DNA of 64,000 nt from UBA1189 sp045612925. GTDB lineage: Bacteria; Bacteroidota; Bacteroidia; Bacteroidales; Bacteroidaceae. Position 1 is the stretch's first letter. The number at the start of each line of letters is the position of its first letter. The DNA lies in the NCBI GenBank assembly GCA_045612925.1, contig JAZKZX010000060.1, positions 1 to 64,000 of the forward strand, written 5' to 3'. The notes below the pieces were generated by a model. It was not told the DNA's origin. It ran no database searches and was given only the letters and a program-made list of their open reading frames with translations. This document shows, one piece after another, positions 9,627-16,502 of the stretch. Made by a program: the position numbers and the translations under genes.

Positions 9627-12260
9627 TTATCGCATCATTCCTTTCAGTATCACATTCTTACCATAACTCGTCTCCTTCAGACCCGAACTGCATTTCAGAG
9701 GGAATACGCCCTCCGAGGCCATATACTCTACCTCCTCGGCACTCACCTTCATCAGTTCGCCCTCCTCGATTACCGATTGGCCGCCTTCACCCATCAGTTG
9801 AGCCATTCTGCACCTATAAGAGGCCTCTATCATCTTCCATATAGAGTCGGACTTTTTCTTCTCTATCACCCTGATGTGTTCGTTCTTCTTCAGCCCTCCA
9901 TATTCGGTGATGAACTCTCCTTGTCGCAGTAGGAAGTATCCCACCCCTTCTATGTCGCTCGTCATGTCGGGCGATTGCCTGATGGCTTCGGTATACAGTG
10001 CCAGCTGCATCTCCTCGTTGTTTGTGATCTCGTCCACTCGTTTCTTTCCCGAGCTGTCGGTCCATTTGAAGTCCATGATGAGATACCCACCTGCAGGAGT
10101 TCTCAGTACCATGTCAATCTTGGCGTTGAATGCCCCTATCGTGGGCAACTCCACGGTGATGTCCATCTCACTTCCCACCACCGAGAGGTCATTATCCTCC
10201 ACAATCTGGATGAAGGCCTGTATGCTATCGTGCTTCATCACCTCCTTGAATTGGGCGAGAGCCAACACATTCTCAGGGGCCATCAGGGCTACGCCGACCT
10301 CTTGTACGGCTCGGTCAAAGTTTGCGTCAAAGTCTGCCGTCAAAGCCTTCTTGATGAGGCTCCACTCCTCTTTCGCCTCCACTACCGCATTGTTGATGAG
10401 GCGGTGTGCCACATTACCCTTCACGGTGCTCAGCATGGTGTCGTCATCCGTACTCTTGCAGTTTAGCAGATAGTCCAGTACATAGTCGAATGGTCGTTGT
10501 ATGAGCATCTCCAGACTGCTGTAGCTCTCGCGGTCGCGTCGCATACCGCCATTCGTTCTTGTCTTCTCCAGCTTCTTGAATATGTCCGCGTCTACTCGGT
10601 ATTCCAGTTGTTGGCTATAGGCATATTGAGGCACTACGCATTCTCCCTCGGGAGTCCATGTGGTCATGTCCTCTATCACCTCAATCTCATGGGGTAGTGG
10701 GATGGGGTATTGTCTCCGTCCCTCCACCTTTTCGGGGGTGAGCACTACAAACTCCTCCTTGATGTGGGCCATGGCCAGGTGCATGGCTACGTTTTCTGCT
10801 TTCAGCAGGTTGTCATAGCTGGGGATTGTCATTCCCGCCTCGTTCAGCAGGGCTATATCCTTATGTGTGATAAATGAGTAGGCGTATCCCGGCATTCCTC
10901 GGTCGTAGTTGTCCATCCACACCGCTTTGGTGCAGTCGGCCCCGATGGCCTTGATATCCTCGACGAGTTCCACTGCTCCCACCTGTGCGGTGTGAGTGTG
11001 ATAGCTGCATAGGCTTGCCGCACCATCCGTGCATACTTGTAGCTCTTGATAGGTCAGCTCCGTCTTTCCCGTCAAGTGTGCAATCTTGGGCAGCAAGTCG
11101 AAGCACCTCTTGACGGCCAACAGCTGCTCTCTCACGATAGCGTCGGGCACCGATACTACCTTGTGTGCAATCCACTCAGCTTGCATGTTGCAATACTCCT
11201 CTATGGCCTTGAGCGAATATCCCAACTTCCATTGCTCTATGCAGTATACCATGGGGAGATGATGCTTTCGCCCATCCTTGAGTGTCGCTTCCTCGATGAG
11301 GCTGCTCCAACTCTTATTCGTTTTTTCGTCCATGCCAAATCCGCCCGTGCTTCTCAGTTGCTTCAGTAGTGCACTTTTTAGGCTTTCTCCTTCGGCAGTC
11401 ACATAGTCGCCCAGCGGGTTGTATGGGACAGACAGATAGGCCAATAGGGCGTAGTAGTCCACCGCCTTTGAGAACAGCCTCATGCCAGCGGTGAAGAGCT
11501 GCATTATAGGTGTAAACACCTCGCTCGCCTCGGCCTCCACATGCGGCTTGCCCAATGAGTCCATCACCGCATTGAGCGCCACGTTATCCCTATTCACCAT
11601 CACCATCTTGTCCGCTCCCTCCTGGCTCATAGCCCATTGGTAGCCATCGGTGAGGTTGGCAAACTTGATCATCCTCACCTTGTGCTCCAGCTTTGGCAGT
11701 TCGGCCACGAAGGTCATTCTGGCGCCGCTCCTTCTGATACACTCCCTGATGGTGGGCTCCACCAGTTCCTCGGTCATCTCCACCTGTATCGTCCAGTCTT
11801 GGGTGAGGTAGTTGCTTGCGCTCATCAGCCTTCTCCATCTGTCGGCCACGGAGCTTCTGTCGGCGAAACAGCATCTGTCAACCTCTTTTAAGGTATGTAC
11901 GATATCTCGTCCTCCCTCCGACAGTTCCGTAGGCACTTCGGGTAGTTCTCCGAGCCCGGCATACACCAGGGCATCTCTCCACTCGAGTATGCGGCGTGCC
12001 ACATTCAGCATATCCACTTCGAATGCTTTCCAGTAGAACAACTCCTCCTTGCGCTCCTCCTTCGAGGCATACTCCTTCAGCGCCTGGCAATAGTTCAGCA
12101 ATCGTTTCGTGGAATCATTCTCCTTAGTGGTGAGTCCGGCTCTCAATTCCAGTTCGGCCAAGAGTCCCAGCGGTCCCACATGCTTGGTGCCCAGTGTGCA
12201 TCCTGCACTCATGCCGACAAAGACTCTTGAGTCGTAGTAAGGACTAAATATCAGTTTCAT
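9627..12260 (-). CDS. AddB/RexB-like PD-(D/E)XK nuclease subunit
   Basis: The protein has 877 aa from the ATG at 12260; a TTG three codons upstream is less likely. The N terminus MKLIFSPYYDSRVFVG resembles the inactive helicase-like half of Bacteroidetes AddB proteins. The C terminus holds a RecB-type nuclease: DITVELPTIGAFNAKIDMVL with AKID, then YLIMDFKWTD. Classical AddB coordinates a 4Fe-4S cluster through a CPF cysteine and a C-terminal cysteine trio. Here the equivalent segment reads IQRPFDYVLDYL with Arg in place of Cys, so the cluster is probably absent. First gene of the six-gene operon; its promoter carries the GTGTACAAGATTCAC element. Confidence 0.82.
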   Translation of the reverse strand: MKLIFSPYYDSRVFVGMSAGCTLGTKHVGPLGLLAELELRAGLTTKENDSTKRLLNYCQALKEYASKEERKEELFYWKAFEVDMLNVARRILEWRDALVYAGLGELPEVPTELSEGGRDIVHTLKEVDRCCFADRSSVADRWRRLMSASNYLTQDWTIQVEMTEELVEPTIRECIRRSGARMTFVAELPKLEHKVRMIKFANLTDGYQWAMSQEGADKMVMVNRDNVALNAVMDSLGKPHVEAEASEVFTPIMQLFTAGMRLFSKAVDYYALLAYLSVPYNPLGDYVTAEGESLKSALLKQLRSTGGFGMDEKTNKSWSSLIEEATLKDGRKHHLPMVYCIEQWKLGYSLKAIEEYCNMQAEWIAHKVVSVPDAIVREQLLAVKRCFDLLPKIAHLTGKTELTYQELQVCTDGAASLCSYHTHTAQVGAVELVEDIKAIGADCTKAVWMDNYDRGMPGYAYSFITHKDIALLNEAGMTIPSYDNLLKAENVAMHLAMAHIKEEFVVLTPEKVEGRRQYPIPLPHEIEVIEDMTTWTPEGECVVPQYAYSQQLEYRVDADIFKKLEKTRTNGGMRRDRESYSSLEMLIQRPFDYVLDYLLNCKSTDDDTMLSTVKGNVAHRLINNAVVEAKEEWSLIKKALTADFDANFDRAVQEVGVALMAPENVLALAQFKEVMKHDSIQAFIQIVEDNDLSVVGSEMDITVELPTIGAFNAKIDMVLRTPAGGYLIMDFKWTDSSGKKRVDEITNNEEMQLALYTEAIRQSPDMTSDIEGVGYFLLRQGEFITEYGGLKKNEHIRVIEKKKSDSIWKMIEASYRCRMAQLMGEGGQSVIEEGELMKVSAEEVEYMASEGVFPLKCSSGLKETSYGKNVILKGMMR

Positions 12261-12294
12261 ATCGTGCAAAGTATTGGTTTCGATGATCTATGTG

Positions 12295-12339
12295 CAAAGC
12301 TACAAAAATATTCTGACATTGCTTGTGAATCTTGTACAC
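12295..12339 (-). promoter_or_regulatory. Operon promoter: 15-bp element plus -7 box before addB-like
   Basis: Minus strand: GTGTACAAGATTCAC (12325-12339), a 22-base spacer, then TAGCTTTG (12295-12302). The ATG is 34 bases further on. No normal -33 TTTG is seen at the usual distance, so the 15-mer seems to replace it. This promoter should drive all six genes down to NADAR. Confidence 0.75.
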
Positions 12340-12369
12340 GAATCTTTTCGTGTTTGCAAATTTGTCTTT

Positions 12370-12414
12370 GTGTACAACTTTCACGGCATAGATAATAAAA
12401 GATGGTTATCTTTG
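12370..12414 (+). promoter_or_regulatory. 15-bp element variant plus -7 box before the 45-aa ORF
   Basis: GTGTACAACTTTCAC (12370-12384), a 22-base spacer, TATCTTTG (12407-12414). It is divergent from the addB promoter copy only 30 bases away, so one regulator could act on both transcripts. Confidence 0.7.
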
Positions 12415-12494
12415 CATCGGAATAAACATGAATAAAGAAGACTATATAGTTATATTATTACCTATTTTTAATAACCTCTTATCCATTTTTAAGT

Positions 12495-12632
12495 ATGAAA
12501 GCATTAGAAATCATCATCAAGTACATCGTGTATGCCTACTCGTTCACTATCGCCTTTCCCTATCATTTTGCCAAGGGATTTATTCGAGGTTGGAGAGGGG
12601 TAGAATGCGAGGAATATGATGAGCCATCATAA
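12495..12632 (+). CDS. Small 45-aa hypothetical protein
   Basis: The predicted protein is MKALEIIIKYIVYAYSFTIA followed by FPYHFAKGFIRGWRGVECEE and YDEPS: a hydrophobic, aromatic N-terminal half that could be one membrane segment, then a short charged tail. I preferred this frame to an overlapping 63-codon frame starting at 12428, because the latter begins only a few bases after the expected transcription start and its second half is basic, low-complexity shadow sequence. A promoter with the shared 15-bp element lies upstream with an 80-base leader. I do not recognise a family. It could be a small membrane effector or regulator; existence is moderately supported, function unknown. Confidence 0.5.
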   Translation: MKALEIIIKYIVYAYSFTIAFPYHFAKGFIRGWRGVECEEYDEPS

Positions 12633-12659
12633 TCCCAAAGTTCACCACTCAAAGCCTCC

Positions 12660-12707
12660 GTGCGTATAACATACGCAGTATAGATTAAAAAAAGATGTAT
12701 ATCTTTG
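12660..12707 (+). promoter_or_regulatory. Perfect palindrome and -7 box before the membrane protein gene
   Basis: TGCGTATAACATACGCA (12661-12677) has 7-bp arms around AAC. After 22 bases comes TATCTTTG (12700-12707), 54 bases before the ATG. The geometry equals that of the GTGTACAAGATTCAC promoters, but the sequence is only loosely related (GTG at one end, CGC instead of CAC at the other). Confidence 0.55.
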
Positions 12708-12761
12708 CATCTACAAAAGCGAACAGTCATTAATGTAGGATTTATATATAAAAGTATTATT

Positions 12762-13277
12762 ATGGAAGTTGCTATTGCTTTAATGCTTGTTATTAGCGGT
12801 TACCTCACCATCAGAAAGTTTAAGTGGATTGATATCTATGTGTTTGACTACCAGTACCATCGCGATATATGTATCGAACGTATCAAACAAGCTCAGATAA
12901 CGTGCGACGCCATATGTGTGCTTCACTCGTTCTTTATTACCTTCTACTGGGCAGGGATATTCCTGCTATGTCTGCTCCATCTGGTCTTCAAAGTCAGCCC
13001 ATCCACTCTGGACGTGGTGGCTATCGTCTCGTTCACCATCAATGTGTGCCTATATGTGGCCCATCTCCTTGTTCGCCGCATCCTCTATGCTCGCCACGGC
13101 ATCAAAGCCTTCTATGAAGACATGGTAGCCTATCGCGCGAAGCAAAAGGTCGTGACTGACGACAACGACTATGAGGTGTCCTTTCTTAGAACCTATCAGG
13201 AGTCCGAACGCAACACCCTCTACTCCCATTTTTGGATGCTCATCTCTGCCATACTGTTGGCATTATTAATTCTGTAA
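12762..13277 (+). CDS. Hypothetical membrane protein (171 aa)
   Basis: I chose the ATG at 12762 because the protein then opens directly with a membrane segment (MEVAIALMLVISGYLTI); upstream codons in frame overlap the promoter. Two further hydrophobic stretches follow near residues 48-78 and 88-108 (around LLCLLHLVF and INVCLYVAHLLV), and a last one ends the chain (FWMLISAILLALLIL), so about four membrane helices with a charged loop between the third and fourth. No enzyme motif is visible. A Sel1-repeat gene begins 31 bases after the stop, suggesting a two-gene operon in which the repeat protein may bind at the membrane. Confidence 0.65.
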   Translation: MEVAIALMLVISGYLTIRKFKWIDIYVFDYQYHRDICIERIKQAQITCDAICVLHSFFITFYWAGIFLLCLLHLVFKVSPSTLDVVAIVSFTINVCLYVAHLLVRRILYARHGIKAFYEDMVAYRAKQKVVTDDNDYEVSFLRTYQESERNTLYSHFWMLISAILLALLIL

Positions 13278-13308
13278 TACATTAAACAAACACTTAACGA
13301 TTGATACA

Positions 13309-14265
13309 ATGCAACAAGAAGTTACTCCCACCCCCGACCAACTCGATGCCGATGCACTATACCGACTCGGCATCTCCTACGTCCTCGACGAAAACGGGCA
13401 CAAGAAACCCGATGCCGACTTTGCCAGTGCCATCTCCTACCTCCAGCAGGCTGCCGAGCTTGGACATGCCGAAGCACAGGCCACCCTTGGAGCATGTTAT
13501 GCCAATGGCTCTGGCGTAGCATGCAACTATGAACAAGCCCACCACTGGTTTGCCAAGGCCGCCGAGCAGGGTAATGCCAAGGCACAGTATGGTCTTGGTC
13601 TCTGCTATCAGCGCGGCGATGCTGTTCAGCGCGACAATGCACAAGCCGTCCACTGGTTCTGCAAGTCGGCCGAGCAAGACTTCACCGAAGCCAAGGTATG
13701 CCTCGCCCTCCACTATGCCATGGGCTTAGGCATCGAACAAGATCATGTGCAAGCCTTCCACTGGGCGCACCAAGCCGCCGAGCGAGGACACTCCTTGGCG
13801 CAGAGTTTTCTTGGTATGCGCTACAAGAAGGGCCTAGGCGTTGAGCGAGACATCGAGAAAGCCATCTACTGGTACACCAAGGCCGCCGAGCAGGGCGACA
13901 TCATCGCCCAGTGCGACCTGGCCCTATGCTACGAAGAGGGCGAGGGCGTCGAGCGAGACATCGAGAAAGCCATCTACTGGTACACCAAGGCCGCCGAACA
14001 GGGCGACACGAGTGCCCAGTTCAGCCTCGGCTATTTCTACGAATATGGTGACGGCATCGAGCCCGATGGCGCGAAAGCCATCTATTGGTACACCCAAGCC
14101 GCCGAGCGGGGCGACTCAAGTGCCCAGTTCAGTTTAGCCTCCGCATACGAGCTTGGAGAGATTGTCACACAAGACATCGAGAAAGCTATCTATTGGTACC
14201 GCCAAGCTGCCGAGCAGGGCGACGAAGACGCCAAGATTGCACTTAAGAGCCTGTCTGAAGAGTAA
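13309..14265 (+). CDS. Sel1-like repeat protein (318 aa)
   Basis: Nearly the whole chain is a tandem array of roughly eight 36-residue Sel1/TPR-like repeats. Each has the pattern A...LG..Y..G.GV..D...A..W..KAAEQG (for example AIYWYTKAAEQGD occurring twice). There is no signal peptide or catalytic domain, so it is probably an intracellular alpha-solenoid scaffold. Two neighbouring repeats around 13850-14000 are almost identical at the DNA level, showing recent internal duplication. It follows the membrane protein by 31 bases and is read towards a convergent gene, with a GC-rich hairpin between them. A second Sel1 protein lies at 43198-44088. Confidence 0.85.
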   Translation: MQQEVTPTPDQLDADALYRLGISYVLDENGHKKPDADFASAISYLQQAAELGHAEAQATLGACYANGSGVACNYEQAHHWFAKAAEQGNAKAQYGLGLCYQRGDAVQRDNAQAVHWFCKSAEQDFTEAKVCLALHYAMGLGIEQDHVQAFHWAHQAAERGHSLAQSFLGMRYKKGLGVERDIEKAIYWYTKAAEQGDIIAQCDLALCYEEGEGVERDIEKAIYWYTKAAEQGDTSAQFSLGYFYEYGDGIEPDGAKAIYWYTQAAERGDSSAQFSLASAYELGEIVTQDIEKAIYWYRQAAEQGDEDAKIALKSLSEE

Positions 14266-14275
14266 CATGAAGGGT

Positions 14276-14295
14276 GGGGAGCTTATGGGCTCCCC
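14276..14295. terminator. Hairpin between convergent genes
   Basis: GGGGAGC and GCTCCCC form a 7-bp stem around TTATGG, between the stops of the Sel1 gene and the 129-aa minus-strand gene. It lacks a T-run, so it is a weak terminator candidate only. Confidence 0.45.
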
Positions 14296-14297
14296 GC

Positions 14298-14687
14298 TCA
14301 TCGCTCATACCCCACAAAGACATAAACCTCTGCGTCAACTTCACTCTTTACGACTCCACTCAACCCGAAGGTGAGGTCTGTATCCCCCAAGTATTTATCC
14401 ATCAAGGACAGCAACCTATCCGTTTGCTCTACTGTAATCTTGTTCTTATCGCATACATACACAATGTAGGCGTTTGCTTTGCTTGTGTCTATATCCTTTA
14501 CTGCCTCTTCAACAGAGGCAATAGCCTCATCAGTCAGCTTTGGGATATCCATCTTTATCACCTCTATCGCTGCCGACGACTCCTTCAGATGATTATACTC
14601 AGCAAGGTCCAACGAAAGCAGATGCTCGGTACGACCGAACACCCGACGAGCAATCTCGTCTATCTCTCTAATATCCTTAATCACCAT
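14298..14687 (-). CDS. Hypothetical 129-aa protein, possibly FtsZ C-terminal-like fold
   Basis: The chain alternates helix and strand: a helical N terminus (REIDEIARRVFG), AAIEVIKMDIPKLTDEAIAS, then ANAYIVYVCDKNKITVEQTD and TDLTFGLSGVVKSEVDAEVY before VFVGYER. The order 'helix, strand, DxxLTFG, short loop, EVYVFV' resembles the C-terminal sheet domain of FtsZ/tubulin-like proteins (n.i.fG...d..l...v.V.vi), but without the GTPase half and without a diagnostic motif; treat this as a fold guess only. It lies 64 bases downstream of the HD gene on the same strand and is probably the third gene of the operon led by the second NADAR. Confidence 0.6.
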   Translation of the reverse strand: MVIKDIREIDEIARRVFGRTEHLLSLDLAEYNHLKESSAAIEVIKMDIPKLTDEAIASVEEAVKDIDTSKANAYIVYVCDKNKITVEQTDRLLSLMDKYLGDTDLTFGLSGVVKSEVDAEVYVFVGYER

Positions 14688-14751
14688 ATCGTTTAAGTAT
14701 TGTTGGTTTAATGTGACTGCTAACTGTTCTTTAAGTCTTCGTTGCTAAAGA

Positions 14752-15426
14752 TTATTTTTTAGTATTACTCCTCAGGAAATTCAGCACTTCATCTCTACTC
14801 ATCGTCTTCTTCGTCTCAGGGTCGTAAAGGGTGGTATTTAATATATCCAATGCCGACACAAACAACTCGGCAACATCATCGTGCTCGCCTTGAAACTCAT
14901 CCACCTCTCTCAATGGATAGGTACGCCTCGTACGTAGTTTGGCCGATACGCCATCTGCCTTGTGTATCAACTCACGGAGCCGGCAGCTTTGTGCATCGTC
15001 GTAGCGGGGATGGCCCACCTTATTCCTGAGGCTCATGTGGAAGCGCACTGCAAGGAACTCCTCCCGTGTCAGCTTCAGCCCCAGCCTCTTCAGCATCCCT
15101 GCCGATCGCCTGCCGTGTCCGGTGATATCTCGCATTCCTGCACAGTTGCAAAAGTCGTGCAGCAATGCTGCTATTGCGATGCTATCTTCGCTCATCACCT
15201 CAGTGTTCGGCTGTTTGGTCCTACGCTCTTCGTTCATGCTCAATGCCACTTGGTATGTTTGCCAAGCGTGCTCGGCCAGCCCACCGGCATAGTGATGATG
15301 GTGATGACAGTGGCGGGTGAAGAAGCCGCTCCTGCTCATGTAATTGACAACGGCCTCAATGTTCTCGCGCTTTGTTGCGCGCAGTCTTCCGATGATGGTT
15401 TGCTTTATATCCATATTCATATTCAT
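14752..15426 (-). CDS. HD-domain phosphohydrolase (224 aa)
   Basis: HD-superfamily metal ligands are visible: H in HHHHHYAGGLAEH (about residues 40-53), the HD pair in ALLHDFCN (about residue 90), a following HGRRSAGML and a later FHMSLRN. These enzymes hydrolyse nucleotides or phosphodiesters with two metals. An unusual run of six histidines interrupted by one Cys lies beside the first ligand. The N terminus has two alternative methionines (MNMNMDIK), and MDIKQTII may be the true start. It follows the second NADAR gene by 30 bases in an operon under the 15-bp element, so it might process a nucleotide or sugar-phosphate released by NADAR; that link is inference. Confidence 0.8.
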   Translation of the reverse strand: MNMNMDIKQTIIGRLRATKRENIEAVVNYMSRSGFFTRHCHHHHHYAGGLAEHAWQTYQVALSMNEERRTKQPNTEVMSEDSIAIAALLHDFCNCAGMRDITGHGRRSAGMLKRLGLKLTREEFLAVRFHMSLRNKVGHPRYDDAQSCRLRELIHKADGVSAKLRTRRTYPLREVDEFQGEHDDVAELFVSALDILNTTLYDPETKKTMSRDEVLNFLRSNTKK

Positions 15427-15456
15427 AAATCATTAATCCTTAGGTCCCCAGCTATT

Positions 15457-16173
15457 TCAGATACTCAATATCGCCTCCCCGAACAGATGCATGTCCTCGG
15501 GCAACGAGTAGGGGAGCACCTTTTCCTCGCGTAGTCGGGCCAGCAGCTTGCCCAGCACGTTGCAGCCGAAGTAGTACTTGCAGCCATTGACCTCCACCAG
15601 TTCGGCACCCCAAAAGAGGTTCGAGGCATAGCGCGTGCCCGTGGCATCCTCTACGGGGAGCTTGCCGCCACACGCCGCGAGGTCGCGTCGGAACAGCGAG
15701 TTGCAGCGATACTTCAGGTTGAGGCAGTAGCTCATCCACTCCGTCTGCACCACCTTCCAGTCCGCCCGCTCCAAGCCCCGGAACTTACTCTTATACTCCG
15801 TCTTCTTGCGGGCATCCACGCGGCAGCCCTGAAACAGGTTGTCCCGCAGCCACCGATGTGCCTCGGCACTATCCATGCGAGCCATGATGTAGAGCACCTC
15901 CAGCTGGCGAAACACGAAGTCGCCATACCTGAGGTAGTTGCCATTGTCCCCCTTGGGCACCATCGCCATGTTGTCCAGCTGGTAGTATGGAGTCCCCTGC
16001 TTCGTCACGAAGGGCACGCACTCCTCGGCGGGGTAAAGCCCGAACTTCTGCCCCTCGGCAAACTCCTCCTCGCTCTGCGGCATCAGTGCCTCCACATCGG
16101 CCACCACGGTCGATAGCTGAAGGCGCAAGGTCTCGTCGCTCAATCTCTCTCTGATATATGCTAACTGTGTCAT
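15457..16173 (-). CDS. NADAR-like protein, second copy (238 aa)
   Basis: The N-terminal third is family-specific (GQKFGLYPAEECVPFVTKQG). The rest aligns by eye with NADAR: YGDFVFRQLEVLYIMARMDS in place of the s.E..y...K core, a central DWKVVQTEWMSYCLNLKYRC (W..v...wM...l..Kf.qn), and a C-terminal NLFWGAEL followed by GCNVLGKLLARLRE, which matches the WG...G.N.LGklLm.lR block. It is divergent from the 518-1123 copy and longer. Its promoter carries an exact GTGTACAAGATTCAC, the same element as the operon containing the first NADAR. Predicted role: N-glycosidase on an ADP-ribose-type or Maillard substrate. An HD gene follows by 30 bases. Confidence 0.72.
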   Translation of the reverse strand: MTQLAYIRERLSDETLRLQLSTVVADVEALMPQSEEEFAEGQKFGLYPAEECVPFVTKQGTPYYQLDNMAMVPKGDNGNYLRYGDFVFRQLEVLYIMARMDSAEAHRWLRDNLFQGCRVDARKKTEYKSKFRGLERADWKVVQTEWMSYCLNLKYRCNSLFRRDLAACGGKLPVEDATGTRYASNLFWGAELVEVNGCKYYFGCNVLGKLLARLREEKVLPYSLPEDMHLFGEAILSI

Positions 16174-16201
16174 AAGAAGGTGTTTTATAAGTTATCTACT
16201 G

Positions 16202-16246
16202 CGAAGGTACGAATATTCTTATATATGTCTCGTGAATCTTGTACAC
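16202..16246 (-). promoter_or_regulatory. 15-bp element plus -7 box before the second NADAR operon
   Basis: Minus strand: exact GTGTACAAGATTCAC (16232-16246), a 22-base spacer, TACCTTCG (16202-16209). The ATG is 28 bases further. An extra GTACAC/GTGTAC palindrome (GTACACGCGTGTAC) overlaps the far end of the element. Confidence 0.75.
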
Positions 16247-16268
16247 GCGTGTACGACTAAGACTTCTC

Positions 16269-16298
16269 AAAACCTGCCAGCCCCACCTGGCAGGTTTT
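16269..16298. terminator. Strong hairpin terminator, AAAACCTGCCAG type
   Basis: AAAACCTGCCAG and CTGGCAGGTTTT form a perfect 12-bp stem around CCCCAC. It is A-rich on one side and T-rich on the other, so it could stop transcription from either direction. A sister hairpin lies at 19020-19050. Confidence 0.75.
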
Positions 16299-16420
16299 CT
16301 TAAGGGGAATTGATAAACGATATCGTTTCTTATTTGTGTGTTTCTTTACTGTCAGAGTATCAATTGATTGTATTGTTTCTTGGTGGCGTGTATGTGTCGT
16401 TTGCGCCTATATACAAATAC

Positions 16421-16437
16421 ATTTTTGCCGCCTGGCA
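16421..16437. repeat. Left copy of 17-bp inverted repeat flanking the VapE-like gene
   Basis: ATTTTTGCCGCCTGGCA here is the exact reverse complement of 18879-18895. Similarity continues imperfectly a few bases on both sides. The pair encloses about 2.4 kb with the VapE-like gene. Confidence 0.7.
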
Positions 16438-16502
16438 TGTTTTTATAATTAGGAATTAGGAGTTATCAGTTAGGAATTAGAAACACTAAACACTTTCATC
16501 TT

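Larger units (their letters stand above)
16174..16502. other. Intergenic region with promoter, hairpin and half of a long inverted repeat
   Basis: No gene seen. From left to right: the NADAR-2 promoter, the AAAACCTGCCAG hairpin, the left copy of a 17-bp inverted repeat at 16421-16437, and an ATTAGGA/ATTAGGAGTT tract of the kind seen in several intergenic regions of this window. Confidence 0.6.

Noticed and set aside
12428..12619. A 63-codon frame overlapping the 45-aa ORF
   Set aside because: It would start only about 7 bases after the expected transcription start, and its second half lies opposite the better-composed ORF in another frame.
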